This document shows positions 7,360-15,935 of a DNA stretch of 54,106 nucleotides, one piece after another. Position 1 is the stretch's first letter. Every line of letters starts with the position of its first letter. The notes beneath the pieces were generated by a model. It worked only from the letters and a program-made list of their open reading frames with translations. It had not been told where the DNA came from and searched no databases. Position numbers and translations under genes: made by a program. This DNA comes from Ignavibacteriota bacterium (GTDB lineage: Bacteria > Bacteroidota > Ignavibacteria > UBA10030). The stretch is taken from positions 1 to 54,106 of the forward strand of contig PLMK01000023.1 of the NCBI GenBank assembly GCA_003142475.1, written 5' to 3'.

Positions 7360-8556
7360 ATGGCAATCGAAAAGAATGTAATTACCATTACCGAACTTAC
7401 GCGGCAAATTAAATTCTCGTTGGAATCGAGTTTTCCACGTGTATGGGTTGAAGGCGAAATATCCAACTTCAAACAGCATACTTCAGGGCATCTATACTTT
7501 ACATTAAAAGATGAAGGTGCTCAGCTTTCTGCGCTTATGTGGCGCAGTCGTGTTGCGAATCTTACTTTTCAACCGGAAGATGGCATGAAGGTAATTGCCC
7601 GCGGTTCAATTACCGTGTATCCGCCACGCGGCAATTATCAACTTGATGTAGATCAGATTCAGCCGATTGGGCTTGGAGAACTTCAGCTTGCGTTTGAGCG
7701 TCTAAAACAAAAGTTAGATAGAGAAGGATTGTTCGATGCTGAACATAAGAAACGAATTCCAGAGTTTCCCGAATGCATTGGTCTCGTCACATCGGAGACA
7801 GGAGCGGCACTACAGGATATTCGGAGCGTACTTTCGCGCCGCCATCCATCTGTTGAAGTAATTCTTGCGCCGGTACGCGTGCAAGGCGTAGGTGCGGCAG
7901 AAGAAATTGCCGATGCGATCAAACATATGAATCAATATGGTGGAATTGATGTGATGATTGTTGGACGCGGCGGGGGTTCGCTGGAAGATTTATGGGCGTT
8001 CAATGAGGAAGTTGTGGCTCGTGCTATATATGCTTCAAAAATTCCAATAATAAGTGCTGTTGGGCACGAAATTGATTTTAGCATTGCGGATTTTGTAGCT
8101 GATCTGCGTGCCCCAACACCATCAGCAGCGGCAGAACTAGTCGTTCGAGATCGTTCAGAACTTCTTGAAGATATAGGTAACTTGTGCTATACTATGCGCG
8201 GTGCATTCGACAATCAAGTGTCTGCACTTCGTGAGCAAACGACAAGTTTGATAACAAGTTATTCTTTTAATCGACCCAAAGATTTAGTCCGGGAATTTTC
8301 TCAGCGTATCGATGAACTTGAACGCAGTCTTGGAATTTCTTTTGCTCATGCTGCGCAAATAGTGCATCAAAAATATAATTCACTTCAGCGACAATTGCAG
8401 GCATTGAATCCAGGCGGAGTACTCAAACGCGGTTATGCAATTGTGAGGAAGGAAGGACGGATTGTTCCGAGTGCGGATTTGCTTGGCTATGGTGACGAAG
8501 CAGATATTCAATTCCACAATGGCACTGTCGGAGTGAAAGTAGAAAAAGGACATTAA
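7360..8556 (+). CDS. xseA: exodeoxyribonuclease VII large subunit
   Basis: XseA is the catalytic subunit of exonuclease VII, which degrades single-stranded DNA to oligonucleotides. The 398-residue protein has an N-terminal OB-fold (about residues 8-100, with the VWVEGEISNFKQH signature near 25-37). The family catalytic domain follows (about 120-320), with GLVTSETGAALQDI, a VGRGGGSLEDLWAFN segment and PIISAVGHEID. A coiled-coil part leads to the C-terminal GYAIV motif. I chose ATG 7360 because a GGAG site lies seven bases upstream; an ATG at 7318 would add 14 unrelated residues. xseB follows two bases after the stop. Confidence 0.95.
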   Translation: MAIEKNVITITELTRQIKFSLESSFPRVWVEGEISNFKQHTSGHLYFTLKDEGAQLSALMWRSRVANLTFQPEDGMKVIARGSITVYPPRGNYQLDVDQIQPIGLGELQLAFERLKQKLDREGLFDAEHKKRIPEFPECIGLVTSETGAALQDIRSVLSRRHPSVEVILAPVRVQGVGAAEEIADAIKHMNQYGGIDVMIVGRGGGSLEDLWAFNEEVVARAIYASKIPIISAVGHEIDFSIADFVADLRAPTPSAAAELVVRDRSELLEDIGNLCYTMRGAFDNQVSALREQTTSLITSYSFNRPKDLVREFSQRIDELERSLGISFAHAAQIVHQKYNSLQRQLQALNPGGVLKRGYAIVRKEGRIVPSADLLGYGDEADIQFHNGTVGVKVEKGH

Positions 8557-8558
8557 TT

Positions 8559-8798
8559 ATGACGGCAAAGAAAGCGGTGAAGAATTCATTAGAAAGTTCT
8601 CTTAAGCGGCTTGAGGAAATTGTGGAAACGCTGGAACGTGGTGATACATCATTGGATGACGCCGTGATTTTGTATGAAGAAGGCGTTCTAATTTCAAAAG
8701 GATGCGCTGAGAAATTAAAAGCCGCTGAACTGAAAATAAAAAAACTATCGAAAGAAATTGATGGACAATTTACACTGAATGAGTCTGATGAAGCATGA
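8559..8798 (+). CDS. xseB: exodeoxyribonuclease VII small subunit
   Basis: This 79-residue protein binds XseA in several copies. It is entirely helical, with the family pattern LESSLKRLEEIVETLERGD...LDDAVILYEEGV and then CAEKLKAAE. It lies directly after xseA. Its end overlaps the dxs start as ATGA, so exonuclease VII and the first isoprenoid enzyme are translationally coupled. The same xseB-dxs linkage (with ispA between) is known from Escherichia coli. Confidence 0.93.
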   Translation: MTAKKAVKNSLESSLKRLEEIVETLERGDTSLDDAVILYEEGVLISKGCAEKLKAAELKIKKLSKEIDGQFTLNESDEA

Positions 8799-10729
8799 GC
8801 AATATTAATTTTCAATTTCTTAATTCTATTAATCTTCCGGAAGATTTGCGCAAATTGGATGTCCAAGACCTCCGGACAGTTTGTGCTGAAGTACGAGAGT
8901 ATCTGATCGATTGTGTCTCGAAAACAGGCGGTCATTTGGGTGCCGGACTTGGTGCGGTGGAACTTACCGTGGCGCTTCATTATGTTTTTAACACACCGGA
9001 AGATAAACTTGTATGGGATGTCGGACATCAAGCATATCCGCATAAAATTCTCACCGGACGAAAAGACAGAATGCAGACAATCCGCAAGCTTGGTGGATTG
9101 AGCGGTTTTCTGAAGCGGACAGAAAGCGAATATGATACATTCGGTGCTGGTCACGCAAGCACAGCAATCTCGGCGGCGCTTGGTATTGCGGCGGCTCGTG
9201 ATTTTGAAAAGAAGAATTTCAAAGTTGTAGCAATTGTTGGCGATGGCTCCATGACAGGCGGCATGGTGTACGAGGCAATGAACAACGCCGGTGTGCTGAA
9301 AAAAAATCTTATCGTTGTACTCAATGACAACCAAATGGGTTCGCTTTCATCGTTAGAACCAAGCGTCTGGTCATTCCACAATTATTTTACAAAGATGCTT
9401 ACACATCCTACATACAACAAATTCAAAGCGAATGTGTGGGACTTGACAGGGAAACTTGATACGTTTGGCGACCGGCTTAGAACAGTTGCCCAGCAAATGG
9501 AAAAAGGAATTAAAGCAGTCGTTACACCGGGTATGCTCTTCGAGGCACTTGGATTTCGATACTTTGGTCCGATCAATGGGCATAATGTTGTAAAGCTGGT
9601 AGAGATATTTAGGCAAGTCAACGACCTTAACGGTCCTATTCTCGTTCACGTAATCACTGAAAAGGGAAAAGGATATGCGCCAGCAGAGCGCGAGGTAACA
9701 CGTTTGCACGGAGTGACACCATTTGATAAAATTACCGGCATCTCTCCAAAGAAAAATGGCCAACAGCCAGTTTACACGGATATCTTTGGTAAAGCTCTCG
9801 TTGAAATCTGCAAACAGAATACGAAAGTTGTTGGTGTTACCGCTGCAATGTCGGATGGAACTGGCCTAATACAACTTCACGAAGAACTGCCGGAACGTTT
9901 TTTTGATGTGGGTATTGCTGAACCTCATGCTGTAACTTTTGCGGCAGGAATGGCAACGGAAGGATACATTCCGGTTGTTGCGATTTATTCTACTTTTATG
10001 CAGCGTGCATTCGATCAGGTAGTGCACGACTGTGCGATTCAGAAATTACATATCGTTTTAGCGATGGATCGCGGCGGATTAGTTGGCGCGGATGGCGCAA
10101 CGCATCATGGTGCATTAGATTTTTCTTTCTTACGCTGTATTCCAGGTATGGTTATAATGGCGCCGAAGGATGAACAAGAATTGCGCGATATGCTCTTTAC
10201 TGCTGTTGAGTACAAACAAGGACCGATTGCTCTTCGGTATCCGCGCGGTCATGCACTTGGCGTTCCGGTACGTGATGGATTTCAGAAGCTGGAAATCGGT
10301 AAAGCCGAAACAGTTCGCACCGGTAAGGATATTGCTCTGCTTGCTATCGGAAATATGGTGCCGAATGCTCTCAAGGCGGCAGATTTGTTGAGTAGTGAAG
10401 GAATTGAAGCGGAAGTTGTGAATATGAGGTTTGCGAAACCGATTGATGAAGAATTGCTGAAATCATTAACTCAACGGATCAATACATTTATCACCATCGA
10501 AGATAATGTAATTCACGGCGGATTCGGGGCTGGAGTATTGGAAGCACTCAGTCATTGCGGCATTTCCAACGTTTCTGTTAAAGTGCACGGACTGCCGGAT
10601 GAATTCATAGAACAAGGTTCTCCCGAGGAGTTAAGACGGATCGTCAAGCTTGATGTTGACGGGATTGTTGAAGTAACAAAAGAATATTTAAAAATAACTC
10701 GCGGAATTTCCGCGTTGCATACTACGTAA
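8795..10729 (+). CDS. dxs: 1-deoxy-D-xylulose-5-phosphate synthase
   Basis: Dxs joins pyruvate and glyceraldehyde 3-phosphate to make 1-deoxy-D-xylulose 5-phosphate, the first step of the MEP isoprenoid pathway and a precursor for thiamine and pyridoxal. The 644 residues carry the thiamine diphosphate motif GDGSMTGGMVYEAMNN starting near residue 149. They also carry the KTGGHLGAGLG segment near the N-terminus, the pyrimidine-binding domain with AMDRGGLVGADGATHHG near residues 423-439, and a C-terminal transketolase domain. Length is normal for the family. The ATG overlaps the xseB stop by four bases. A Gfo/Idh oxidoreductase follows after 19 bases. Confidence 0.96.
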   Translation: MSNINFQFLNSINLPEDLRKLDVQDLRTVCAEVREYLIDCVSKTGGHLGAGLGAVELTVALHYVFNTPEDKLVWDVGHQAYPHKILTGRKDRMQTIRKLGGLSGFLKRTESEYDTFGAGHASTAISAALGIAAARDFEKKNFKVVAIVGDGSMTGGMVYEAMNNAGVLKKNLIVVLNDNQMGSLSSLEPSVWSFHNYFTKMLTHPTYNKFKANVWDLTGKLDTFGDRLRTVAQQMEKGIKAVVTPGMLFEALGFRYFGPINGHNVVKLVEIFRQVNDLNGPILVHVITEKGKGYAPAEREVTRLHGVTPFDKITGISPKKNGQQPVYTDIFGKALVEICKQNTKVVGVTAAMSDGTGLIQLHEELPERFFDVGIAEPHAVTFAAGMATEGYIPVVAIYSTFMQRAFDQVVHDCAIQKLHIVLAMDRGGLVGADGATHHGALDFSFLRCIPGMVIMAPKDEQELRDMLFTAVEYKQGPIALRYPRGHALGVPVRDGFQKLEIGKAETVRTGKDIALLAIGNMVPNALKAADLLSSEGIEAEVVNMRFAKPIDEELLKSLTQRINTFITIEDNVIHGGFGAGVLEALSHCGISNVSVKVHGLPDEFIEQGSPEELRRIVKLDVDGIVEVTKEYLKITRGISALHTT

Positions 10730-10748
10730 TTTTCATTCCGGACATTGT

Positions 10749-11756
10749 ATGGAAAAAGCACGCATTGGTATAGTTGGACTAGGGTCCATCGCACAGACCA
10801 TTCATCTTCCAATCCTCAGTAAATTTCCAGATGTCGAAATTGTAGCGGTTTGCGATTTGGATCGGGCAAAAGCGCAATTTGTAGCAGATAAATTCAAAGT
10901 GCGGCGTTATTACAATAACTTCGAGAAAATGATGGCGATTGAACAAGATCTCGATGGAATTGATATATGCACTCCGACGATATTGCACAAAGACATGGCG
11001 ATTGCGGCACTAGGGGAGAAGAATAACGTTCTAATAGAAAAACCATTAGCAAGAACCTCAATCGAAGCTGAAGAAATTGCAGCAGCTGCAAAAAAATTCC
11101 ATCAAACGCTAATGGTTGGTATGAATAATCGCTTCCGCCCGGATACGATGATTCTAAAAAGTTTTATTGAAGATAAAGCGCTCGGAAAGCTTTTTTATGC
11201 AAAGGCAGGATGGTTTAAAAAATTGAATGCGGAAAGCGCATGGTTAACAAAGAAAACGCAATCCGGCGGCGGTGTCGTGCTCGACCTTGGCATCGTCATG
11301 CTCGATCTTGCTTTCTGGATGATGGGATTCCCCGAGGTAAAAGAAGTCTCGGCAACAAATTATTCGCATCATACAAAAGACGTAGAGGATTCATCGGTAG
11401 CATTCCTCAGAATGAAAAACGGTTCTACCTTATCTATTGAAGCAAGCTGGTCGTTTGAATCGACATCAGATTTTTTCTACTGCGATTGTTTTGGTACGGA
11501 TGGAAGCGGTTCCCTCAATCCATTTCGCATCGTCAAACGTATGCATGATAGTCTTATCAATGTCGCACCTGCTTCGATCGAAACGCCGCAGAGTCTTTAT
11601 CGCAAATCATATGAGAACGAACTTAAGCATTGGATTGGTGCGTTGCGCGGATTGCATTCGGTTATTTCTAGCGGCGATGAAGCAGTGCAGCGAATGAAGA
11701 TTATAGATTTGATTTACAAATCCGCCAGGCGAGGCAAAGCCGTAGCAATAAAGTAG
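10749..11756 (+). CDS. Gfo/Idh/MocA family oxidoreductase
   Basis: This 335-residue protein has an N-terminal Rossmann fold starting GIVGLGSIAQTIHLP (about residues 7-21) and the family signature EKPLA (about 97-101). It ends in the usual C-terminal alpha/beta substrate domain. Members oxidise or reduce sugars and sugar-like compounds with NAD(P). The substrate cannot be read from the sequence. It sits in a run of genes from xseA to ribE with short gaps, so it is probably part of a long operon. A WbpB-like role in nucleotide-sugar synthesis is conceivable, because WbpE-like aminotransferases occur at 40370 and 46527, but those are 30 kb away. Confidence 0.85.
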   Translation: MEKARIGIVGLGSIAQTIHLPILSKFPDVEIVAVCDLDRAKAQFVADKFKVRRYYNNFEKMMAIEQDLDGIDICTPTILHKDMAIAALGEKNNVLIEKPLARTSIEAEEIAAAAKKFHQTLMVGMNNRFRPDTMILKSFIEDKALGKLFYAKAGWFKKLNAESAWLTKKTQSGGGVVLDLGIVMLDLAFWMMGFPEVKEVSATNYSHHTKDVEDSSVAFLRMKNGSTLSIEASWSFESTSDFFYCDCFGTDGSGSLNPFRIVKRMHDSLINVAPASIETPQSLYRKSYENELKHWIGALRGLHSVISSGDEAVQRMKIIDLIYKSARRGKAVAIK

Positions 11757-11774
11757 CTTTCTATAAGAATAACG

Positions 11775-12617
11775 ATGACTCGTTCAATTCATAAAGCTAC
11801 GCGATATTATTCTAAGAGGAAGAAATCTGTTCAAATAATTGCACTCCTCACAGATTTTGGGTCGCGAGATCAGTACGTCGCAGCGATGAAGGGTGTAATT
11901 CTTTCTATTAATCCTGCAGTGCAGATCGTGGATATTACGCACGAAGTTCAACCTCAGAGAACTCGACAAGCCGGTTACTTACTTTGGTCGGTGTACAAAT
12001 ATTTTCCCAAGGGATCAATATTCATAAACATTGTTGATCCGGAAGTTGGAAGTGTGCGTCGCATAATCGGTGTGAGGACGAATCATTTTACATTTCTTGC
12101 TCCGGATAATGATTTGCTCGATTTTATTTTTAGTGAAGAAAAAGTGATGGAAGAAATTGAAGTAACTAAAGAAAATGCAAAGAAATATATGCTTGGTGAA
12201 ATTTCATCGACATTTCACGGGCGTGATGTGTTTGCACCTTTGGCGGCACATCTTTCAAAAGGGCTTCCGCTGAAACGATTAGGTGTTCCTCTGAAACCGA
12301 AATCGGTTTCACCGCAGTTTGTCCATTCAGAAGAGGATACGACAAACTGTTGTATCCTGCATATCGATCGCTTTGGAAATATTATTACAAATCTGAAGAT
12401 GAATGACACAGGGCAAGTTATCGAAAAACTGAAAGTAGTTTCAGTTGGCATTAACCTTATTTCTCGAGTGATTAATTGCTATGACGAAGCACCGACGAAT
12501 ACACCTTGTCTGATTGTCGGCAGCAATAAACTTGTAGAAATATCGGTTAAGAATAAGAGTGCGGCGCATCTTCTCGACGCAACGCTTGATACTCCAATGA
12601 AGGTTTATTGGCAATGA
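11775..12617 (+). CDS. SAM hydroxide adenosyltransferase family protein (DUF62)
   Basis: The 280-residue protein belongs to the DUF62 or SAM hydrolase family, which splits S-adenosylmethionine with hydroxide into adenosine and methionine. Visible family marks are the N-terminal LLTDFGSRDQYVAAMKG (about residues 24-40), VDITHEV (about 53-59), the VDPEVGS segment, and FHGRDVFAPLAAH near 150-162. These match the SAM-binding trimer interface known from the fluorinase and hydroxide adenosyltransferase structures. It overlaps ribD by four bases (ATGA). The N-terminus carries about 20 extra basic residues before the core; an internal start is possible. The biological purpose of this enzyme family is not well understood. 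Confidence 0.87.
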   Translation: MTRSIHKATRYYSKRKKSVQIIALLTDFGSRDQYVAAMKGVILSINPAVQIVDITHEVQPQRTRQAGYLLWSVYKYFPKGSIFINIVDPEVGSVRRIIGVRTNHFTFLAPDNDLLDFIFSEEKVMEEIEVTKENAKKYMLGEISSTFHGRDVFAPLAAHLSKGLPLKRLGVPLKPKSVSPQFVHSEEDTTNCCILHIDRFGNIITNLKMNDTGQVIEKLKVVSVGINLISRVINCYDEAPTNTPCLIVGSNKLVEISVKNKSAAHLLDATLDTPMKVYWQ

Positions 12618-13714
12618 AAGCGTTCGACGAAAATATAGTTATGCGGCACTGTCTTGGACTTGCGCGGCAGGGCGCAGGCAAAGTCAATCCCAATCCAATG
12701 GTGGGATGTGTAATAATACAAAACGGCAAAATTATCGGAGAAGGATTCCACAGAAAATTTGGCGGACCACACGCAGAAATTCTTGCGCTGAAACAAGCCG
12801 GTAACAAAACAAAAGGTGCAGTGCTATATGTCAGTTTGGAACCGTGCGCGCATTTTGGCAAGACGCCGCCGTGCACTGAAGCAATCATTCAATCTGGAAT
12901 TTCTCAGGTAGTCATTTCTTCGAAGGATCCCAATCCTCTTGTAAGCGGAAAGGGAATCCGACGATTACGCAGAGCAGGTATTCAGGTGAAGGTTGGATTA
13001 CTTCAGAAAGAAGCGGAACATCTGAATGAAAAATTCTTCAAGTTTATGAAAACTGGTTTGCCTTTTGTCGGCATCAAGCTTGCACAAACACTCGATGGCA
13101 GAATTGCCGATGTTTCAGGGAAATCAAAATGGATTACATCAACAAAAGCGCGAGAAGAAGTACATCGCTTGCGAAGTGATTATGATGCGGTTTTGGTTGG
13201 AGCGAATACCGTTCTTCAGGATAATCCAGAGTTGACAGTCCGACTGATGAAGGGAAATAATCCAGTACGCATCGTAGTTGATGGACATCTTTCGCTTCCG
13301 ACAACTAGAAAGATATTCAATACATCTGCCGCGCCAACGTGGATATTAACATCTGCAAAAGCTGTGAAAGCAAATATTAGAAAAGTTCAGAAGCTTATTT
13401 CGCAAGGTGTGCGTGTGCTTCCAGTTTCATTCGCTTACTATTTGAATGCAGAGTCAATACTCCATATACTTGCGGCTGAAGGTGTCTCTTCTTTACTCAT
13501 AGAGGGTGGTGCTTACACTGTGGATAAGTTCGTTAATCGTTTTCTTGCCGATAAACTTTATCTATTTGCTGCGCCAAAAATAATAGGAGATGGTCTAAAT
13601 GGATTCAATTTTAAAACTCCAAGATTTCTCAGCAAGCCGATGAATCTGATGATGGAAAAAGTTTCGCTCGTTGGAGAAGATGTACTTATTGAAGCAAAGT
13701 TTATTCACGAATGA
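12614..13714 (+). CDS. ribD: bifunctional riboflavin deaminase/reductase RibD
   Basis: RibD carries out the second and third steps of riboflavin synthesis: deamination of the pyrimidine, then reduction of the ribosyl side chain. The 366-residue protein has an N-terminal cytidine-deaminase-like domain with the zinc motif HAE (H53, E55) and cysteines C78 and C87 in EPCAHFGKTPPC. The C-terminal reductase domain includes KLAQTLDGRIA, GANTVLQDNPELTVR and a LLIEGGAYT segment. I chose ATG 12614, which overlaps the upstream stop as ATGA; a TTG at 12608 would add two residues. ribE follows after 13 bases. ribBA and ribH are not in the window. Confidence 0.95.
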   Translation: MKAFDENIVMRHCLGLARQGAGKVNPNPMVGCVIIQNGKIIGEGFHRKFGGPHAEILALKQAGNKTKGAVLYVSLEPCAHFGKTPPCTEAIIQSGISQVVISSKDPNPLVSGKGIRRLRRAGIQVKVGLLQKEAEHLNEKFFKFMKTGLPFVGIKLAQTLDGRIADVSGKSKWITSTKAREEVHRLRSDYDAVLVGANTVLQDNPELTVRLMKGNNPVRIVVDGHLSLPTTRKIFNTSAAPTWILTSAKAVKANIRKVQKLISQGVRVLPVSFAYYLNAESILHILAAEGVSSLLIEGGAYTVDKFVNRFLADKLYLFAAPKIIGDGLNGFNFKTPRFLSKPMNLMMEKVSLVGEDVLIEAKFIHE

Positions 13715-13727
13715 AAGAAAAAAAAGT

Positions 13728-14336
13728 ATGTTCACTGGACTAATTGAGGAAACTGGAACCATCAAGTCTATCAAACAAAAAGGCGGAAGTGTCGTTTTTA
13801 CTATTCAAGGTAAAAAAACTATCAAGACTTTACGCATCGATCACAGCATTGCGGTAGAAGGCGTTTGTTTGACAGTGATTAAAAGAACTACAAAGACATT
13901 CGATGTACAAGCGGTAGAAGAGACATTAAAAAAAACAACGCTTGGTCAATTGCGAAAAGGAAGTCTTGTTAATTTAGAACGGCCGTTATTGCCGTCAGAT
14001 CGACTTGGTGGTCATTTCGTTCTTGGTCATGTGGACGGACTTGGCAAGGTGATAGAGTTGAAATATCGTGAAAGCAGCTGGATTTTCTGGATTCAAGTGC
14101 CGAAGAGATTCGCAAATCACCTTGTGCCTGTGGGTTCCATCGCTGTCAACGGTGTAAGTTTAACAATGGCAGAAGTGAAGGGTAATTCTATCGCTGTTTC
14201 CATCATTCCACATACAATGGAAGTAACAACATTTAAATTGCTTCAGCCTGGAAAAGCGGTTAATCTTGAATTTGATGTTCTTGGCAAGTATGTAGAACGC
14301 CTCTTTGAGGTAAGAGGGATTCAGATTAAGAAATGA
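13728..14336 (+). CDS. ribE: riboflavin synthase alpha chain
   Basis: Riboflavin synthase dismutates two 6,7-dimethyl-8-ribityllumazines into riboflavin. The 202 residues begin with the invariant MFTGLIEETG and hold two lumazine-binding repeats, about residues 1-95 and 96-190. The second repeat includes GHFVLGHVDGLGKV and VNGVSLT. I chose ATG 13728, since this N-terminus is conserved throughout the family; an upstream ATG at 13671 lies inside ribD. The gene ends 60 bases before a GC-rich terminator, which probably closes the long xseA-to-ribE transcription unit. Confidence 0.95.
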   Translation: MFTGLIEETGTIKSIKQKGGSVVFTIQGKKTIKTLRIDHSIAVEGVCLTVIKRTTKTFDVQAVEETLKKTTLGQLRKGSLVNLERPLLPSDRLGGHFVLGHVDGLGKVIELKYRESSWIFWIQVPKRFANHLVPVGSIAVNGVSLTMAEVKGNSIAVSIIPHTMEVTTFKLLQPGKAVNLEFDVLGKYVERLFEVRGIQIKK

Positions 14337-14396
14337 TAGAGAACGAACTTTCGTTCTTGCATTTCGAGCGAATTTTTTTTATAATATAATTCACAG

Positions 14397-14421
14397 CCCC
14401 ACTGTTGGTGGGGATTTTTTT
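14397..14421 (+). terminator. intrinsic terminator between ribE and secG
   Basis: A 6-base-pair GC-rich stem (CCCCAC / GTGGGG) with a five-base loop is followed by A and seven T. It lies just before the secG ribosome site (TTGAGG). Confidence 0.8.
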
Positions 14422-14440
14422 AGCTTGAGGAACGACATCA

Positions 14441-14773
14441 ATGTACACATTTGCAATCATTATTGAAGTCATAATTGGAATTTTACTGATGCTCGCGATT
14501 CTAATGCAGTCGAGCAAAGGTGGTGGATTAGCTGGAGGTTTTGGTGGTGCCAATATTGGCACTGTCTTTGGAGTCCGGCGCACTTCGGATTTCCTCACCA
14601 AGTTGACACAATGGCTGGCTGGTACTTTCATGGTTCTTGCTTTGGTCATCAACTTATGGTTATTGCCGCGTGGTGAGATGAAGAAAGAGAGTGTTATTCA
14701 ATCTGGTCCTCCTCCGGCAGCATTACCGCCGACACAGCAAGCTCCAGCATCACCAATACAGGGTAGCAAATAA
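14441..14773 (+). CDS. secG: protein translocase subunit SecG
   Basis: SecG is the small auxiliary subunit of the SecYEG channel in the inner membrane. The 110-residue protein has two transmembrane segments (about residues 2-21 and 55-75). Between them lies the conserved family loop MQSSKGGGLAGGFGG, followed by GVRRTSDFLTKLT. The C-terminal ~25 residues are rich in Pro, Ala and Gln, a common variable tail. A TTGAGGAACG ribosome region lies about ten bases before the ATG. A tRNA-Lys gene begins seven bases after the stop, so both could be on one transcript. Confidence 0.92.
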   Translation: MYTFAIIIEVIIGILLMLAILMQSSKGGGLAGGFGGANIGTVFGVRRTSDFLTKLTQWLAGTFMVLALVINLWLLPRGEMKKESVIQSGPPPAALPPTQQAPASPIQGSK

Positions 14774-14779
14774 TCATTT

Positions 14780-14852
14780 GCACCCATGGCTCAATTGGTA
14801 GAGCAACTGACTCTTAATCAGTGGGTTGCAGGTTCGAGTCCTGCTGGGTGCA
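14780..14852 (+). tRNA. tRNA-Lys (anticodon CTT)
   Basis: The 73-base gene folds as a complete cloverleaf. The acceptor stem GCACCCA pairs with TGGGTGC, with A as discriminator. The D arm has GCTC and GAGC. The anticodon stem ACTGA/TCAGT encloses loop CTCTTAA with anticodon CTT at 14813-14815. The T arm is GCAGG-TTCGAGT-CCTGC. It would read AAG lysine codons. CCA is not encoded. It lies between secG and rplM. Confidence 0.97.
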
Positions 14853-14938
14853 CGAAGCAATAGTGGACTCGTTGTTTTGATGAGATCTTCAGGAAGTAGA
14901 ATTTTTTTTGAATCAAGATTTAGAGTAGGAGAATTCGA

Positions 14939-15379
14939 TTGAACACGTCACCGAAAACACATTTTTTTAAACCAGAGGAAATAAATCAGAAATGGTTTCT
15001 TGTTGATGCAGACGGACAAACTTTAGGTCGTATTGCATCACACGTTGCACATATTCTGCGTGGCAAGCATAAACCGGAATTTACACCGAATCACGACTTG
15101 GGAGATTTTGTCGTGATCGTTAATATCGAAAAAGTGAAGCTGACCGGAAAACGGCCTGAGCTGAAAGAACTTTTTCATAATACGGGTTATCCAGGCGGCG
15201 CACGTTTTGAATCCTTTAAGGAATTGATAAAAACAAATCCAGAGAAGGTTATGGAGCATGCCGTAAAAGGAATGCTGCCACATAACCGTTTAGGACGCCA
15301 GATGTTTAAGAAATTGAAAGTATATCGGGGAGCGCAACATCCCCATGCCGCACAACAACCAGAACCTATTTCTTTTTGA
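14939..15379 (+). CDS. rplM: 50S ribosomal protein L13
   Basis: The 146-residue protein matches L13 throughout: KWFLVDADGQTLGRIAS near residues 18-34, then HVAHILRGKHKPEFTP, and MLPHNRLGRQMFKKLKVY near 107-124. The start is TTG at 14939, behind a strong TAGGAG site; no ATG fits the family N-terminus. L13 is an early-assembly protein of the large subunit. It lies seven bases before rpsI, the standard L13-S9 pair. The region between the tRNA and this gene has no clear terminator, so read-through from secG is possible. Confidence 0.96.
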   Translation: MNTSPKTHFFKPEEINQKWFLVDADGQTLGRIASHVAHILRGKHKPEFTPNHDLGDFVVIVNIEKVKLTGKRPELKELFHNTGYPGGARFESFKELIKTNPEKVMEHAVKGMLPHNRLGRQMFKKLKVYRGAQHPHAAQQPEPISF

Positions 15380-15386
15380 GTAAGGA

Positions 15387-15785
15387 ATGAACAACTCCAT
15401 GCAACCAAGAACTACAGTTGGCCGTAGAAAAAATGCCATTGCTCGAGTAAGACTGATCGATGGTTCCGGAAAGATTACGGTTAACAAGCGAGAATTTGAG
15501 AATTATTTTCCGCTGGAGATTCAGCGGGATGAAATCATGAAACCATTTAAGGTCACCGACACAATGGGACGGTACGATGTAATGATACGCGTCAACGGTG
15601 GCGGACCTGTTGGACAAGCCGGTGCAGTTCGGCTTGGCATTGCGCGTTCCTTAGTCGCAATTGATGAAGATGCCCGCACAGCGCTTCGCGGGGCCGGACT
15701 TCTTACGCGCGATCCACGTATGGTAGAACGAAAAAAATATGGGCAGAAAAAAGCACGTAAGCGGTTCCAGTTCTCCAAACGTTAA
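15387..15785 (+). CDS. rpsI: 30S ribosomal protein S9
   Basis: The 132-residue protein shows the S9 pattern: [14 protein letters not shown] near residues 9-22, [21 protein letters not shown] near 70-90, and the basic C-terminal tail [17 protein letters not shown] whose end reaches the P-site tRNA. It follows rplM after seven bases. An ATG at 15399 is a possible alternative start (MQPRTT), because the AAGGA site touches the first ATG and is 12 bases from the second. The final residues KR are the conserved end of the family. Confidence 0.96.
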   Translation: MNNSMQPRTTVGRRKNAIARVRLIDGSGKITVNKREFENYFPLEIQRDEIMKPFKVTDTMGRYDVMIRVNGGGPVGQAGAVRLGIARSLVAIDEDARTALRGAGLLTRDPRMVERKKYGQKKARKRFQFSKR

Positions 15786-15858
15786 TTTGTATTTTCAATC
15801 TGCAATGATCATATGATTATAGCAGAAGTTTAATCACAAATCATATTCTCTGATTCAA

Positions 15859-15890
15859 CCGGCAGTGTGGTGCCTGAGGCACCATTCCGG
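15859..15890 (+). promoter_or_regulatory. stable hairpin in the rpsB leader
   Basis: A perfect 7-base-pair stem, TGGTGCC / GGCACCA with loop TGA, is framed by CCGG on both sides. It lies 46 bases before the rpsB start and 74 after the rpsI stop. It has no T-run, so it is not a typical terminator. Leaders of rpsB-tsf operons in other bacteria bind S2 for feedback control. This hairpin could have that role, but the idea rests only on position and structure. Confidence 0.45.
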
Positions 15891-15935
15891 AAGAAAATGA
15901 CGAGAGTAGTAGTATAACTGAAAGGATGTTTTATT

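Noticed and set aside
8423-9334. 303-codon open frame on the minus strand
   Set aside because: It lies wholly opposite xseA, xseB and dxs, which are certain, has no family signature and no ribosome site; it is a frame shadow.
14341-14356. Small hairpin GAACGA-ACTT-TCGTTC after ribE as a second terminator
   Set aside because: It lacks an adjacent T-run; the stronger hairpin at 14397-14421 explains termination.
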